A stretch of DNA of 43,122 nucleotides, taken from the NCBI RefSeq assembly GCF_018310345.1, contig NZ_JAGXBY010000006.1, positions 1 to 43,122 on the forward strand. The letters are read 5' to 3'. Shown here in pieces: positions 25,735-34,216 of this stretch (its first letter is position 1; the number at the start of each line of letters is the position of its first letter). This DNA comes from Ornithinibacillus massiliensis. Its GTDB lineage: Bacteria > Bacillota > Bacilli > Bacillales > Amphibacillaceae. The position numbers and the translations under genes are program-made. The notes below the pieces were generated by a model. The model worked only from the letters and a program-made list of their open reading frames with translations, ran no database searches and was not told where the DNA came from.

Positions 25735-27477
25735 CTATTCAGTTGATAATGGTAATGTGACAGATACAGAAGTCCCTTCGTTAACTTTAGAATCAACTTG
25801 AACTTCTCCTCGATGAGCAACCGCAATTTGTAACGCTATACTCATTCCTAAGCCAGTTCCTTCAGTTTTTTCGTCTGTATTTGTTCCACGATAATAACGA
25901 TCAAATAAATGTTGTTTTGTTCTTTCGTCCATCCCAACTCCATCATCTTTAATCGTAAGCTTTAGTTGATTAGAGGTAGTTTTATCCAACAGAATCTCAA
26001 TTTTTGTTCCGATTGGATTATGTTTAATCGCGTTATAAATAAGATTATCAATTAGTCTTTCAAACAGGCGTTTATTAATCTCGACCTCAACATCCTTTTC
26101 TAATGGTGCAAAGGATAAGGAGTATTCCTCAATCGTTCGATCCTGTTTATACTTCTGAATTAATTCATTCATAAATTGGTTTATCTTTCTTTTCTGTAAA
26201 AGTATGGTGGCAGATTCGTTTTTCAATTGGAAGTTCAACGTAAAGTCTTCAATGAGTCTAAGCATATACTCACTCTTATTCTTAATGGTTTCACCAATTT
26301 CAGCCAATTCTTCCTTCGACCAATTATACTGACTACTTTCTAGTAAATTTCCATATCCTTGCATGGTTGATAGTGGTGTACGTAGGTCATGAGAAATCCC
26401 TGCCATCCACTCCTCTCTTGTCCTCTCCAATAGTTCTCTTTCTTTTTTGGAACGGTCTAGTTTTTCAGCCATTTCATAGAATGCCTGGAATACTTCCTTA
26501 AATAATCGATACCTGATCTTAAGCTTCCCATTTCTTTTGTAAACCTGTTTCTTTTCTTGAGCAGTTAGTACTTCTCCGTACTCTTGATTTCCCATCCTAC
26601 TCAACCAATTCGAAAAGATAAAGAGCGGGTGACCATAGCGAAAACCATTCCATATGGATATCATGATGGTAATAAAAAGTACGATGATTCCTGTAATAGC
26701 AAACGCAATACCGAGGTCGTGATATTGCTTTAACTCGAGCTCTTTAGCATTATCATTTGGAGTATAAAGTACCCATAATGTATCGGATTCGGGATCTTTA
26801 TAGAAATTTTGGTTAGTAGGGAATGTATTCGGGGAAGACTCCCTTAAGAATACATTTAAAGGTTTCTCTTTAACCTTTAAATCGTTACCGATTGTCAGAA
26901 GAAGCGTTTCATTGGAATCAAAAATCTCCAACTTCCCATTACTCTCGCTAAGTATCCTTTCCACTTCTGGAATATGAGAATCTGGAATTTGACCATTCTC
27001 TCCGTAATCTTCGAGGATAGTTTGCAATAAATGGTTCCCGAAATCTTCATAACCTAAGAGGAATAAATAATTATTTTCATAAAAAGTTTCCAAATAAAAA
27101 GCTAAGGAATATCCATTTATCTCCTTTGTTTGCTTCATCGTAATTAAATTATATTGACTATAATGATTCGGAATATCTTCGGGCACGTTTCCTGACTCTG
27201 TTACATTCCCGTTCTCATCTATAATTTGTACCCATACCTCCTGTTCTTTTAAATTATCGTCCCATCCCTCTGCCATCTGTAAATCACGTAAGGAATTTCC
27301 CGTATCCATGGAAATAGATTCGAGCATGGCTTGATAATAATTTTGTTCCGAATAATCCTTCGTAAAGAAAATAACTGCAAACATCAACGTAATCAAGATA
27401 AGAAATAGCATCGTTGCAGCTATTAAAATAAATTGAAATAAAAAATTTAGAAATAACCGCCATCTTAACTTTTTCAT
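25735..27477 (-). CDS. Membrane sensor histidine kinase
   Basis: A 580-residue kinase. It has a transmembrane segment at about 12-38, an extracytoplasmic sensor region of roughly 215 residues, a second segment at about 255-277, and a cytoplasmic linker. The DHp helix has phospho-acceptor His363 in AGISHDLRTPLSTMQGYG. The ATPase domain has N-box NLIYNAIKHNP, G1 KDDGVGMD and G2 GTGLGMSIALQIA. The large sensor region is unlike the short loops of Bce-type kinases, so a simple bacitracin-sensor role is unlikely. It overlaps the response-regulator gene by four bases and lies opposite an ABC exporter. The signal is unknown. Confidence 0.92.
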   Translation of the reverse strand: MKKLRWRLFLNFLFQFILIAATMLFLILITLMFAVIFFTKDYSEQNYYQAMLESISMDTGNSLRDLQMAEGWDDNLKEQEVWVQIIDENGNVTESGNVPEDIPNHYSQYNLITMKQTKEINGYSLAFYLETFYENNYLFLLGYEDFGNHLLQTILEDYGENGQIPDSHIPEVERILSESNGKLEIFDSNETLLLTIGNDLKVKEKPLNVFLRESSPNTFPTNQNFYKDPESDTLWVLYTPNDNAKELELKQYHDLGIAFAITGIIVLFITIMISIWNGFRYGHPLFIFSNWLSRMGNQEYGEVLTAQEKKQVYKRNGKLKIRYRLFKEVFQAFYEMAEKLDRSKKERELLERTREEWMAGISHDLRTPLSTMQGYGNLLESSQYNWSKEELAEIGETIKNKSEYMLRLIEDFTLNFQLKNESATILLQKRKINQFMNELIQKYKQDRTIEEYSLSFAPLEKDVEVEINKRLFERLIDNLIYNAIKHNPIGTKIEILLDKTTSNQLKLTIKDDGVGMDERTKQHLFDRYYRGTNTDEKTEGTGLGMSIALQIAVAHRGEVQVDSKVNEGTSVSVTLPLSTE

Positions 27478-28190
27478 GATGAAATTTCCTTTACAAGCTT
27501 ATATCCAAGACCTCGAACAGTAACTAAGTATTCCGGATTACTTGGATCTAGTTCAATTCTCTCTCTAATTCTTCTAATATGTACGGAAACCGTATTATCA
27601 TCTACATATCGATCGAATCCCCATACCGCTTCTAATAAAGCGGATTTCGAAAATACGGTATTGGGATATTTGCAGAAATAAAGTAATAGTAAGTAGACTT
27701 GTGTCGGACAACCAATTACTTGTCCATCTACGATTAATTCACCAGCATTTTCATCCAAGACAAATCGTCCATAATCATACCGTTTAGGATGACTGGAATC
27801 ACTACTAGTATCTGACTTTGTTTCAATTCTTCTCATATGTGCTTTAATTCGAGCTGCAATTTCTAGAGGATTAAATGGCTTGGTGACATAGTCATCACCA
27901 CCTGTTGCAAAGCCTGTAAGTACATCTAAGTCCGATACTCTAGCGGTCAGGAATAGTATATAAGCATTGGACCGCTGTCTAATGGTCGGACAAAAATCAA
28001 AGCCACTTCCATCTGGAAGCATGACATCAAGAATAATAATATCAATCGTATGATTTTCTATAATTTTTAACGCATCGTTACCTGTGTGGGCTTTATAAAT
28101 ATTATGGAATCCTTCTTTTTTTAACATTGTTTCTAACATGGTTACAATTGATTGCTCGTCATCGACAATTAAAATCGTTGTATTATCCAT
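27474..28190 (-). CDS. OmpR/PhoB-family response regulator
   Basis: A 238-residue regulator. The receiver domain (about residues 5-118) has acidic residues in VDDE, phospho-acceptor Asp55 in IILDVMLPDG, Thr82 and Lys104 in YVTKPF. The C-terminal winged helix (about 140-236) has DDNTVSVHIRRIRERIE and the closing VRGLGYKLV. The two domains are joined by a Ser/Asp-rich linker. It starts with ATG 28190 after GGGGGA. It is co-transcribed with the kinase and divergent from the ABC exporter genes, which are likely its targets. Confidence 0.94.
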   Translation of the reverse strand: MDNTTILIVDDEQSIVTMLETMLKKEGFHNIYKAHTGNDALKIIENHTIDIIILDVMLPDGSGFDFCPTIRQRSNAYILFLTARVSDLDVLTGFATGGDDYVTKPFNPLEIAARIKAHMRRIETKSDTSSDSSHPKRYDYGRFVLDENAGELIVDGQVIGCPTQVYLLLLYFCKYPNTVFSKSALLEAVWGFDRYVDDNTVSVHIRRIRERIELDPSNPEYLVTVRGLGYKLVKEISS

Positions 28191-28242
28191 CCTTGTCCCC
28201 CTATGTATGAAGCTTTAATCCACTTTATGATACCATTTGAAG

Positions 28243-28289
28243 TTTACCATTAGTTGAACAAAATACGTAAAAATTTATCCAATGGTAAA
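28243..28289. promoter_or_regulatory. Inverted repeat between regulator and exporter genes
   Basis: TTTACCATT (28243-28251) is complementary to AATGGTAAA (28281-28289). It lies in the divergent intergenic region, nearer the regulator gene, and may be an operator for autoregulation. Confidence 0.35.
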
Positions 28290-28349
28290 TAAACGTTCAA
28301 TTGAAAGAAACCTGTTGTTGTTAAGATATTGATAGAGCTTCGTAGGAAC

Positions 28350-28381
28350 TTTAACAAGCGTTTGGTGAAATTTTACCAGCG
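28350..28381 (+). promoter_or_regulatory. Candidate response-regulator operator: direct repeat with 21-bp period
   Basis: TTTAACAAGCG (28350-28360) recurs as TTTTACCAGCG (28371-28381), nine of eleven bases matching, two helical turns apart. OmpR/PhoB-type dimers typically bind such direct repeats. The repeat lies 36 bases before the ABC ATPase start. Confidence 0.4.
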
Positions 28382-28416
28382 CAAAATTCTGATGAACAAG
28401 GCAAGGAGGAGAAAAT

Positions 28417-29340
28417 TTGACAAAAACAGCAATGAAGTTAATTAATCTGCAGAAATCTATTGGAAAGAAACAAATTATTAAAGGGTTGGATTTTGAAATT
28501 CAATCTGGTGAGGTGTTTGGATTTCTCGGACCGAATGGAGCTGGTAAAACTACAACCATTCGGATGATGGTAGGTCTAATGAAAATCTCGAACGGGGATG
28601 TGCAAATATTAGGGAAAAGTATAAAAGACAATTATAAAGAGGCGATCCGTGAAGTTGGAGCCATTGTAGAGAACCCAGAATTATATCCATTTATGACAGG
28701 ATTACAAAATTTAAATCACTTTGCACGTATGATGCCAGGAATAACGAAGGAAAGAATTCAAGAGGTTATTTCATTAGTAGGACTGGAGAAAGCAATCAAT
28801 CAAAAGGTTGGGAAGTATTCACTTGGGATGCGTCAACGCCTAGGAATTGCGCAAGCATTATTACATAATCCATCCGTATTGATCTTAGATGAGCCTACAA
28901 ATGGACTTGACCCAGCTGGTATAAGGGAGATTCGCCAATACATTCGGAAATTAGCTACAGAACACAATGTTACGATTATCATCTCAAGCCATTTATTGTC
29001 CGAGATAGAACTTATGTGTGACCGGATTGGTGTTATCAAGAATGGGGAACTTGTAGCGATTCAGTCTGTCAAGCCGTCTACAAATGTAAAAGATTCTACC
29101 ATCCAGGTGCAACTTGAAGGAAAGCCTGCCAAAAAGGCTGTTGAACTCATTCAGAATGTTCATCATATAGATACTCAGTTTGAGAATGGCTTGGTAAAAT
29201 TCCAATGTCCTAAAGAACAAATCCCAATCCTCATTCAAACATTGGTAAAAGAAGATATCTCTATATACCAAGTAGAAGTATCGAAAACGTCATTAGAGGA
29301 TAAATTTTTTGATTTGATAGGGGAGAATACAATTGGTTAA
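28417..29340 (+). CDS. ABC transporter ATP-binding protein (BcrA-like exporter type)
   Basis: A 307-residue ATPase. Walker A GPNGAGKTT (about residues 38-46), signature LGMRQ (136-140), Walker B LILDEPTNGLDP (155-166) and switch His in ISSHLLSEIE are all intact, so it is competent for ATP hydrolysis. The extra C-terminal region (about 225-307) is usual for drug- and peptide-export ATPases of the BcrA/CcmA type. It starts at TTG 28417 with AAGGAGG at 28403-28409. It overlaps the permease gene by eight bases. With the divergent two-component pair it forms a likely stress- or antimicrobial-response module; the substrate is unknown. Confidence 0.92.
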   Translation: MTKTAMKLINLQKSIGKKQIIKGLDFEIQSGEVFGFLGPNGAGKTTTIRMMVGLMKISNGDVQILGKSIKDNYKEAIREVGAIVENPELYPFMTGLQNLNHFARMMPGITKERIQEVISLVGLEKAINQKVGKYSLGMRQRLGIAQALLHNPSVLILDEPTNGLDPAGIREIRQYIRKLATEHNVTIIISSHLLSEIELMCDRIGVIKNGELVAIQSVKPSTNVKDSTIQVQLEGKPAKKAVELIQNVHHIDTQFENGLVKFQCPKEQIPILIQTLVKEDISIYQVEVSKTSLEDKFFDLIGENTIG

Positions 29341-30283
29341 ATTTTACAGGCTAGTTCATAATGAAGTACAAAAAATATATATACAAAAATCGACCTGGGT
29401 TATGTACATCCTACTCGCTTTAATTGTTTTGGTAGGGGCAATTATCAATCTTACTACAGATTTAGTTGTAAAAGATTATGATGAGAACAATTGGAGAGAG
29501 GAATTACAAGCGGAGAATACGGAACTCATGGAGGAAATAGAAGAGATTGGGCTCCTTGGTGATATTAATACGAGTCTAATTGAACAAAATAATTATTACT
29601 TAGAACATGATATTCAACCGCCTGGATATGGAGCATGGCAATATGTACTAGAAAATGTATTTCTAGTTTCGCTTATTAGTTTATTTACGATCATTGTTGC
29701 AGCTGGAATTCTTGCAAATGAGTTTAAGTGGGGGACCATTAAACTGATTCTAATTCGCCCTATTTCTAGAGCAAAAATACTATTATCTAAGTATGTCGCA
29801 GTATTGTTATTTGCTATTTACACGCTTATTTTTCTCGTTATCTTTTCAGTAATTGTCGGAGCATTATTCTTTGGTATTGATGGTCTTAACCCATATATGG
29901 TAGTGGAAAAAGCAAGTGGCCTAGAATACGCACCAATTATAAAAGAAGTAGCGGTAGGATATGGGCTAAAAGTTGTGAATCTTGTTATGATGGCTACATT
30001 TGCCTTTATGATATCTAGCATCTTCAGGAGTAGTGGAATTGCAATTGGAACAGCAGTGTTTTTAATGTTGGCAGGTAATTCGATTGTCTTGTTCTTTGCG
30101 GAGCATAGTTGGTCTAAATATATTTTATTTGCCAATACAGATTTGAGCCAATATTTAAATGGTAGTGAACCTTTTATTGAAGGAATGAGTTTAACGTTTT
30201 CTTCTATCGTACTGGGTATCTATTTTGCTATATTTATTATTGCTTCTTGGCTTGTATTTACCAAGCGTGATGTAGCTAGTTAA
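29333..30283 (+). CDS. ABC-2-type exporter permease
   Basis: A 316-residue protein with six membrane segments. The first (about residues 21-42) is followed by a large outer loop of about 70 residues, rich in Glu (EENTELMEEIEEIG-like). The remaining five start near residue 105; EFKWGTIKLILIRPISRAKIL is the typical ABC-2 cytoplasmic coupling motif. It starts at TTG 29333 with GGGGAG at 29320-29325, inside the end of the ATPase gene. It would form the membrane channel of the exporter with the preceding ATPase. Confidence 0.88.
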   Translation: MVKFYRLVHNEVQKIYIQKSTWVMYILLALIVLVGAIINLTTDLVVKDYDENNWREELQAENTELMEEIEEIGLLGDINTSLIEQNNYYLEHDIQPPGYGAWQYVLENVFLVSLISLFTIIVAAGILANEFKWGTIKLILIRPISRAKILLSKYVAVLLFAIYTLIFLVIFSVIVGALFFGIDGLNPYMVVEKASGLEYAPIIKEVAVGYGLKVVNLVMMATFAFMISSIFRSSGIAIGTAVFLMLAGNSIVLFFAEHSWSKYILFANTDLSQYLNGSEPFIEGMSLTFSSIVLGIYFAIFIIASWLVFTKRDVAS

Positions 30284-30387
30284 TGGATTGATTATAACCG
30301 TGTTATCCTATAGAGTAAACACCCCACCTAATTAATAGTAAAAACCGCCGACTACGTACATAAAAGTAGTCTAAATTGGAAAAGCTA

Positions 30388-30732
30388 ATGAAAAGTATAG
30401 AAATTGGTGGGGTGAGTAGGATTAAAATAATTCGATGCTTAGTTATTCTTACTGTATTATTTTTTGGTGCTCAACAAATTGTTATGGCTGAAAGAATTCC
30501 GACAACAACGGAAGAACATAATTGGCAGCAATCGAGTGTGCATTATGATACCATTTTAGTGGGTGAGCATGAGTACACGTACTGGAAAAATTTTATGAAG
30601 CGTAAACGAACATGTACCATCTCACACCGAATAAAAACGGTTGTATATTATTGTGATATCCATAATCATACGAAAGTAGAAACATTTTTAGACGAGGTTA
30701 TACATAGTGAAAAACATCGAGATGGGCATTAA
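30388..30732 (+). CDS. Small secreted or membrane-anchored protein of unknown function
   Basis: A protein of about 114 residues. The N-terminal part has a hydrophobic segment (RCLVILTVLFFGAQQIVMA) consistent with a signal peptide cut near AMAE-type residues. The exported part is basic, with two cysteines (TCTIS and YYCDIHNH) that could form a disulfide, and several histidines. The start is uncertain: TTG 30376, ATG 30388 and GTG 30412 are all in frame; the GTG follows GGTGGG, while ATG 30388 has only a weak site. GACTAC (30348-30353) and GTAGTC (30366-30371) form a small inverted repeat before it. I do not recognise the family. Confidence 0.6.
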   Translation: MKSIEIGGVSRIKIIRCLVILTVLFFGAQQIVMAERIPTTTEEHNWQQSSVHYDTILVGEHEYTYWKNFMKRKRTCTISHRIKTVVYYCDIHNHTKVETFLDEVIHSEKHRDGH

Positions 30733-30767
30733 AAATGAGAGCCATATGAATGGTTCTCATTTTTTTC
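30732..30767 (+). terminator. Terminator after the small secreted protein
   Basis: AAAATGAGA-CCAT (from 30732) pairs with ATGG-TCTCATTTT (30750-30763), ending in a run of Ts. It overlaps the end of the stop codon. Confidence 0.85.
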
Positions 30768-30819
30768 TGGTTGAAAGCATACATATATCGCAGAAGGAGT
30801 TAAAAATTATTGGCCTTCC

Positions 30820-31674
30820 TCAATTTAATATCTCGTATAATTTATTAAGATAATGAAGTAATCCATTCTCTTCGTACGTGTAATCAGTTACTTCATCTGC
30901 TTGTGCTTGTACACGGCTATTGGCATTTTTCATCGCAACAGCATGCCCAGCTAATTCAAACATAGCCAAATCATTCTCCCCATCACCTACTGCTAATAGA
31001 TTATGTTTGGACATATTATACGCATCCAGCAATAATTGCATACCGGTTCCTTTTGATATACCAGCTACCATCATTTCCACATTATGTCTTGATGAAGATG
31101 ACATGGAGAAATTTTGGTCTTTTTTTAGCTCGATTAACGCATTTTTCCATCGATCAATTTTATTGATATCCATACTGAAGAAATATACTTTAACTATATT
31201 CGCGTAGCTTAACTGATTAACCCAGTAAATATTTTTATTCAACGCTTCCTTTCTAGAATTCCATTCGTTGACAAGCAGTGTCTTTGGGAATTCTTTTTTT
31301 AGCTCAGAAGCAAAGTATGCTTTATCTTCTTCTAAGGCAAAGCGATTTTCCTCTTCTGGATGTACCTCATAGTAAATTCTATCTTTCCGCGCATTGGCAA
31401 TAACTTTTTGAAGTAAGTTTTCTTCTAAAGAAAATCGTGCTAGTTGTTTATCTTTTGTATATACCCCCATCCCATTTGCGGTCACATAGCCATCTAAATC
31501 CAAATGGGCAGGTAAAACATCTGCAATTTCCTTTTTTGTACGACCAGTGGCAACAAAGAGTTTCACTCCTTGTTCTCTGAGCGAATTTAGTTTAATGATT
31601 ACATTTTCTTCTACCATCCCGCTTTTATTCAGTAATGTTCCATCCATATCTAAAGCTATGGCTTTTATATTCAC
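30820..31674 (-). CDS. Cof-type HAD-IIB family phosphatase
   Basis: A 284-residue hydrolase. Motif I LDMDGTLLNKSG provides the nucleophile Asp9 and acid Asp11. Motif II is FVATGRTKKE. Motif III Lys is near ISKGTGMQLLL. Motif IV GDGENDLAMFE binds Mg2+. The cap inserted between motifs II and III (about residues 85-190) is the C2B type that defines Cof/YbiV-like enzymes, which dephosphorylate sugar phosphates or flavin-type substrates. It starts at GTG 31674 with GAGGAG upstream. It is divergent from the PTS-transketolase operon, so a sugar-phosphate substrate is possible but not shown. Confidence 0.9.
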   Translation of the reverse strand: MNIKAIALDMDGTLLNKSGMVEENVIIKLNSLREQGVKLFVATGRTKKEIADVLPAHLDLDGYVTANGMGVYTKDKQLARFSLEENLLQKVIANARKDRIYYEVHPEEENRFALEEDKAYFASELKKEFPKTLLVNEWNSRKEALNKNIYWVNQLSYANIVKVYFFSMDINKIDRWKNALIELKKDQNFSMSSSSRHNVEMMVAGISKGTGMQLLLDAYNMSKHNLLAVGDGENDLAMFELAGHAVAMKNANSRVQAQADEVTDYTYEENGLLHYLNKLYEILN

Positions 31675-31814
31675 ATTATCTCCTCACATTTCGATTTTAC
31701 GTTATAGTAGTATTTTGATATACATTCATTATAGAAGATTATTACCGTTGGATGGGGCAGCACTGAGCACAATTCGTGTACAGGGTGTATTACATAGATT
31801 GGGGCCAATCGGGA

Positions 31815-31842
31815 TTGAAAGATGAAATGAAAGCGATATACA
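31815..31842 (+). promoter_or_regulatory. Sigma-A promoter of the PTS operon with overlapping cre-like site
   Basis: TTGAAA (31815-31820), a 16-base spacer and TATACA (31837-31842). TGAAAGCGATATAC (31828-31841) matches the cre consensus TGWAANCGNTNWCA at nine of eleven defined positions and covers most of the -10 box. CcpA binding there would block RNA polymerase. Confidence 0.55.
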
Positions 31843-31870
31843 ATTTAAGTAAGAAGTGGAGGGTAATGTC

Positions 31871-33904
31871 TTGATAGATCAACGCTCCTATTTACTATTT
31901 AAAGAAATTACTTCTAATTACCAGATTACGAAATCAGAGGTGATGAGAAAGCTTGGCATAACAGATAGACAACTTCATTATGATTTAGACAAATTAAATA
32001 ACACGCTGAATAATTTAGAACTACCAGAAGTTAGTTTAGAAAATAGTCTATTTCATGTTCCTGGAGTATTGAAAGAAAGGATTTTATCAGGATTTTTGGC
32101 CAATGTGGACTCCAGTATGTTTATCATTTCTGAACAGGATCGAGTATTTGCCATTTATCTTTATACGTTCATTCGCAAGGAAGTAGTATCGAATTACCAT
32201 TACCAGCTACTACTTGGTGTTAGTAAAAATACGGCATTAGCGGATGTAAAGCGTGTTAAGAAATTATGCGAGGAATGGAATTTGGAATGGGTTTATTCAA
32301 GAGCAGAGGGGTATCATGCCATCGGAAGTGAGATGGATAAGCGAAGACTTGCTGCATACTGTAGTGATATGTTGACTTCACAGCCATTAGGAAAAGAAAT
32401 CGTAATAATCATATTAAAAAGCTGGGGATTTGAGAATGAAATTGTCCATACCAAATGTATTGTAGATGAATTTATCCAGAAAGAAAATATCTCGCTAGTA
32501 AAGAGTAGAAAAAAAGAAATGATAACACGACTAACCTTTTTTCGGGCTAGAACTCCTAAAGAAAATCTAACCTTTAAAGATTATGAGAAAAGTATTCTAG
32601 GTAGACAAGATGTGTATGAAGCGGGTAAAAAACTAGCAGCCAGATTATTTCCAACTGGAACCATAGAAGAAAGTTTTTTTGTTACGTTACAACTTCTAGT
32701 GTCCTTACAAGAAATGGATACAGTTGAAAATCCTACTCTTCTAGAGCTTGCTGATAGGATTATTATGGAGTTTGAGAAGGTTACATTGTTACCAATAGAG
32801 AATAAAACCTTTCTAAGAAAGAGTTTGTACAATCATTTAGTACCAGCATACTTCCGTATCTCCTTTGGCATCCCTTTGGTGAATCCATTGAAAGAGCGGA
32901 TTCAGGAGGATTACAAAGATCTATTTGAATTTGTGCGTAAGGCGCTATCTCCACTTGCTATGTGGACAGGAAAGACGATAAGTGACGAAGAGATTGGTTA
33001 TTTCACACTTCACTTTGGTGGTCATATAACCAAGGATAGAAGGCAATACAGAGAAAGATTACGGGCACTAATCATTTGTGCTAATGGGATTAGCTCTTCC
33101 ATGATGCTAAAGGCGCAGTTAAGTCAGATGTTTCCAGATATAGAATTCTCGAGTACCCATTTCTTGAAGGATATGTCACCAAGAAATTACGATATGATCT
33201 TTTCAACAGTAGAAGTTCCATCGACTGGAAAGCCAACCTATGTTGTTCCTTCACTGCTATCTCAAGTAGAAAAAAATTATCTTATTCAACAGGTTACCAG
33301 TGATTTCCCAAGAATGAACGTTAAGAATATCTCAGTGGATAGGATTATGGAAGTGATTACAAAATATGCCAAAATCCATGATGAGGATCGTTTATTCTCT
33401 GAATTAGTTAACCTACTCTATTTAAAAAACACAGATAAAGGGAGATTTTCACCAATGCTTTCAGAATTACTAACAGAAAATATGATTCAATTTACCGATC
33501 AAGACCTCAACTGGAAAGATGCCATTTCTTATGCATCAAAGCCACTGTTAGAGTCAGGTAATATCGAACAAGGTTATGTAGATGCCATGATTCATAATGT
33601 CGAAGAGGTAGGAACGTACATTCACATCGGCAAAGGTATTGCCATCCCACACGCAAGACCGGAGGCTGGAGTGAATCATATTGGTATGTCATTCCTGCGA
33701 ACAACTAAACCAGTTCTTTTACTGGATAAACAAGAGCACGCAATTGATATTTTCATTTGTATTGCTGCAATCGATAATGAAGCTCATCTAAAAGCATTAT
33801 CTCATTTAACTAAAATTCTAGCAGATGATAAAAAGCTTACTTTATTAAAAGGAGCTAAGACTGCTGAAGAGGTAATCCATATTATAAAAGAGGGGGAAGA
33901 ATAA
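31871..33904 (+). CDS. PRD-containing PTS regulator with EIIB-like and EIIA domains
   Basis: A 677-residue activator of the MtlR/LicR/BglG class. In order: N-terminal winged-helix DNA-binding region (SEVMRKLGITDRQLHYDLDK), a second helix-turn-helix-like part (about residues 95-160), PRD1 (about 190-290), PRD2 (about 295-400, with GYFTLHFGGHI), an EIIB-like domain with Cys in IICANGISSSMMLKA, and a C-terminal EIIA domain (about 530-677) with the phosphorylatable His in GIAIPHARPEAG. The operon has no separate EIIA gene, so this domain may supply it for transport as well as sensing. GTG 31856 contains the GGAGGG site (31858-31863), so TTG 31871 is the likely start. It ends overlapping the EIIB gene by one base. 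Confidence 0.92.
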   Translation: MIDQRSYLLFKEITSNYQITKSEVMRKLGITDRQLHYDLDKLNNTLNNLELPEVSLENSLFHVPGVLKERILSGFLANVDSSMFIISEQDRVFAIYLYTFIRKEVVSNYHYQLLLGVSKNTALADVKRVKKLCEEWNLEWVYSRAEGYHAIGSEMDKRRLAAYCSDMLTSQPLGKEIVIIILKSWGFENEIVHTKCIVDEFIQKENISLVKSRKKEMITRLTFFRARTPKENLTFKDYEKSILGRQDVYEAGKKLAARLFPTGTIEESFFVTLQLLVSLQEMDTVENPTLLELADRIIMEFEKVTLLPIENKTFLRKSLYNHLVPAYFRISFGIPLVNPLKERIQEDYKDLFEFVRKALSPLAMWTGKTISDEEIGYFTLHFGGHITKDRRQYRERLRALIICANGISSSMMLKAQLSQMFPDIEFSSTHFLKDMSPRNYDMIFSTVEVPSTGKPTYVVPSLLSQVEKNYLIQQVTSDFPRMNVKNISVDRIMEVITKYAKIHDEDRLFSELVNLLYLKNTDKGRFSPMLSELLTENMIQFTDQDLNWKDAISYASKPLLESGNIEQGYVDAMIHNVEEVGTYIHIGKGIAIPHARPEAGVNHIGMSFLRTTKPVLLLDKQEHAIDIFICIAAIDNEAHLKALSHLTKILADDKKLTLLKGAKTAEEVIHIIKEGEE

Positions 33905-34185
33905 TGAAAATAATGACAGTATGTGGGCATGGTTTAGGAACAAGTTTTATGGTGGAGATGAATATTAAAAATGTACTACAAGAACTAGGGGTAACAGGTG
34001 TCGAAGTCGAGCATTCGGATTTAAGTTCTGTATCGCCTGGTGATGCAGATGTATTCTTTCTAGCAAAGGATATCGCAGAAGGTGGTTCACAACTTGGTGA
34101 AGTAGTCATTCTTAACAATATTATTGATATGGATGAATTAAGAGAGAAAGTTACAGCGCTTATGAAAGAGAAAAACTTAATATAA
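33904..34185 (+). CDS. PTS enzyme IIB, ascorbate (UlaB/SgaB) family
   Basis: A 93-residue cytoplasmic phosphocarrier. The phosphorylated Cys7 lies in MTVCGHGLGTSFMVEM, the P-loop of the L-ascorbate/galactitol-type EIIB fold. The remainder alternates beta and alpha segments and ends in a Lys-rich helix. It overlaps the regulator's stop by one base (TAATG) and is followed after 31 bases by the EIIC gene. It would pass phosphate from an EIIA (here probably the regulator's own domain) to the sugar entering through EIIC. Substrate unproven. Confidence 0.92.
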   Translation: MKIMTVCGHGLGTSFMVEMNIKNVLQELGVTGVEVEHSDLSSVSPGDADVFFLAKDIAEGGSQLGEVVILNNIIDMDELREKVTALMKEKNLI

Positions 34186-34216
34186 TATAATTTAAACCAA
34201 TAGGGGGAAGAGCAGC

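Noticed and set aside
31547..31825. Plus-strand frame of 92 codons across the HAD gene start
   Set aside because: Most of it is antisense to the conserved HAD phosphatase, it lacks a ribosome site, and its end covers the PTS promoter region.
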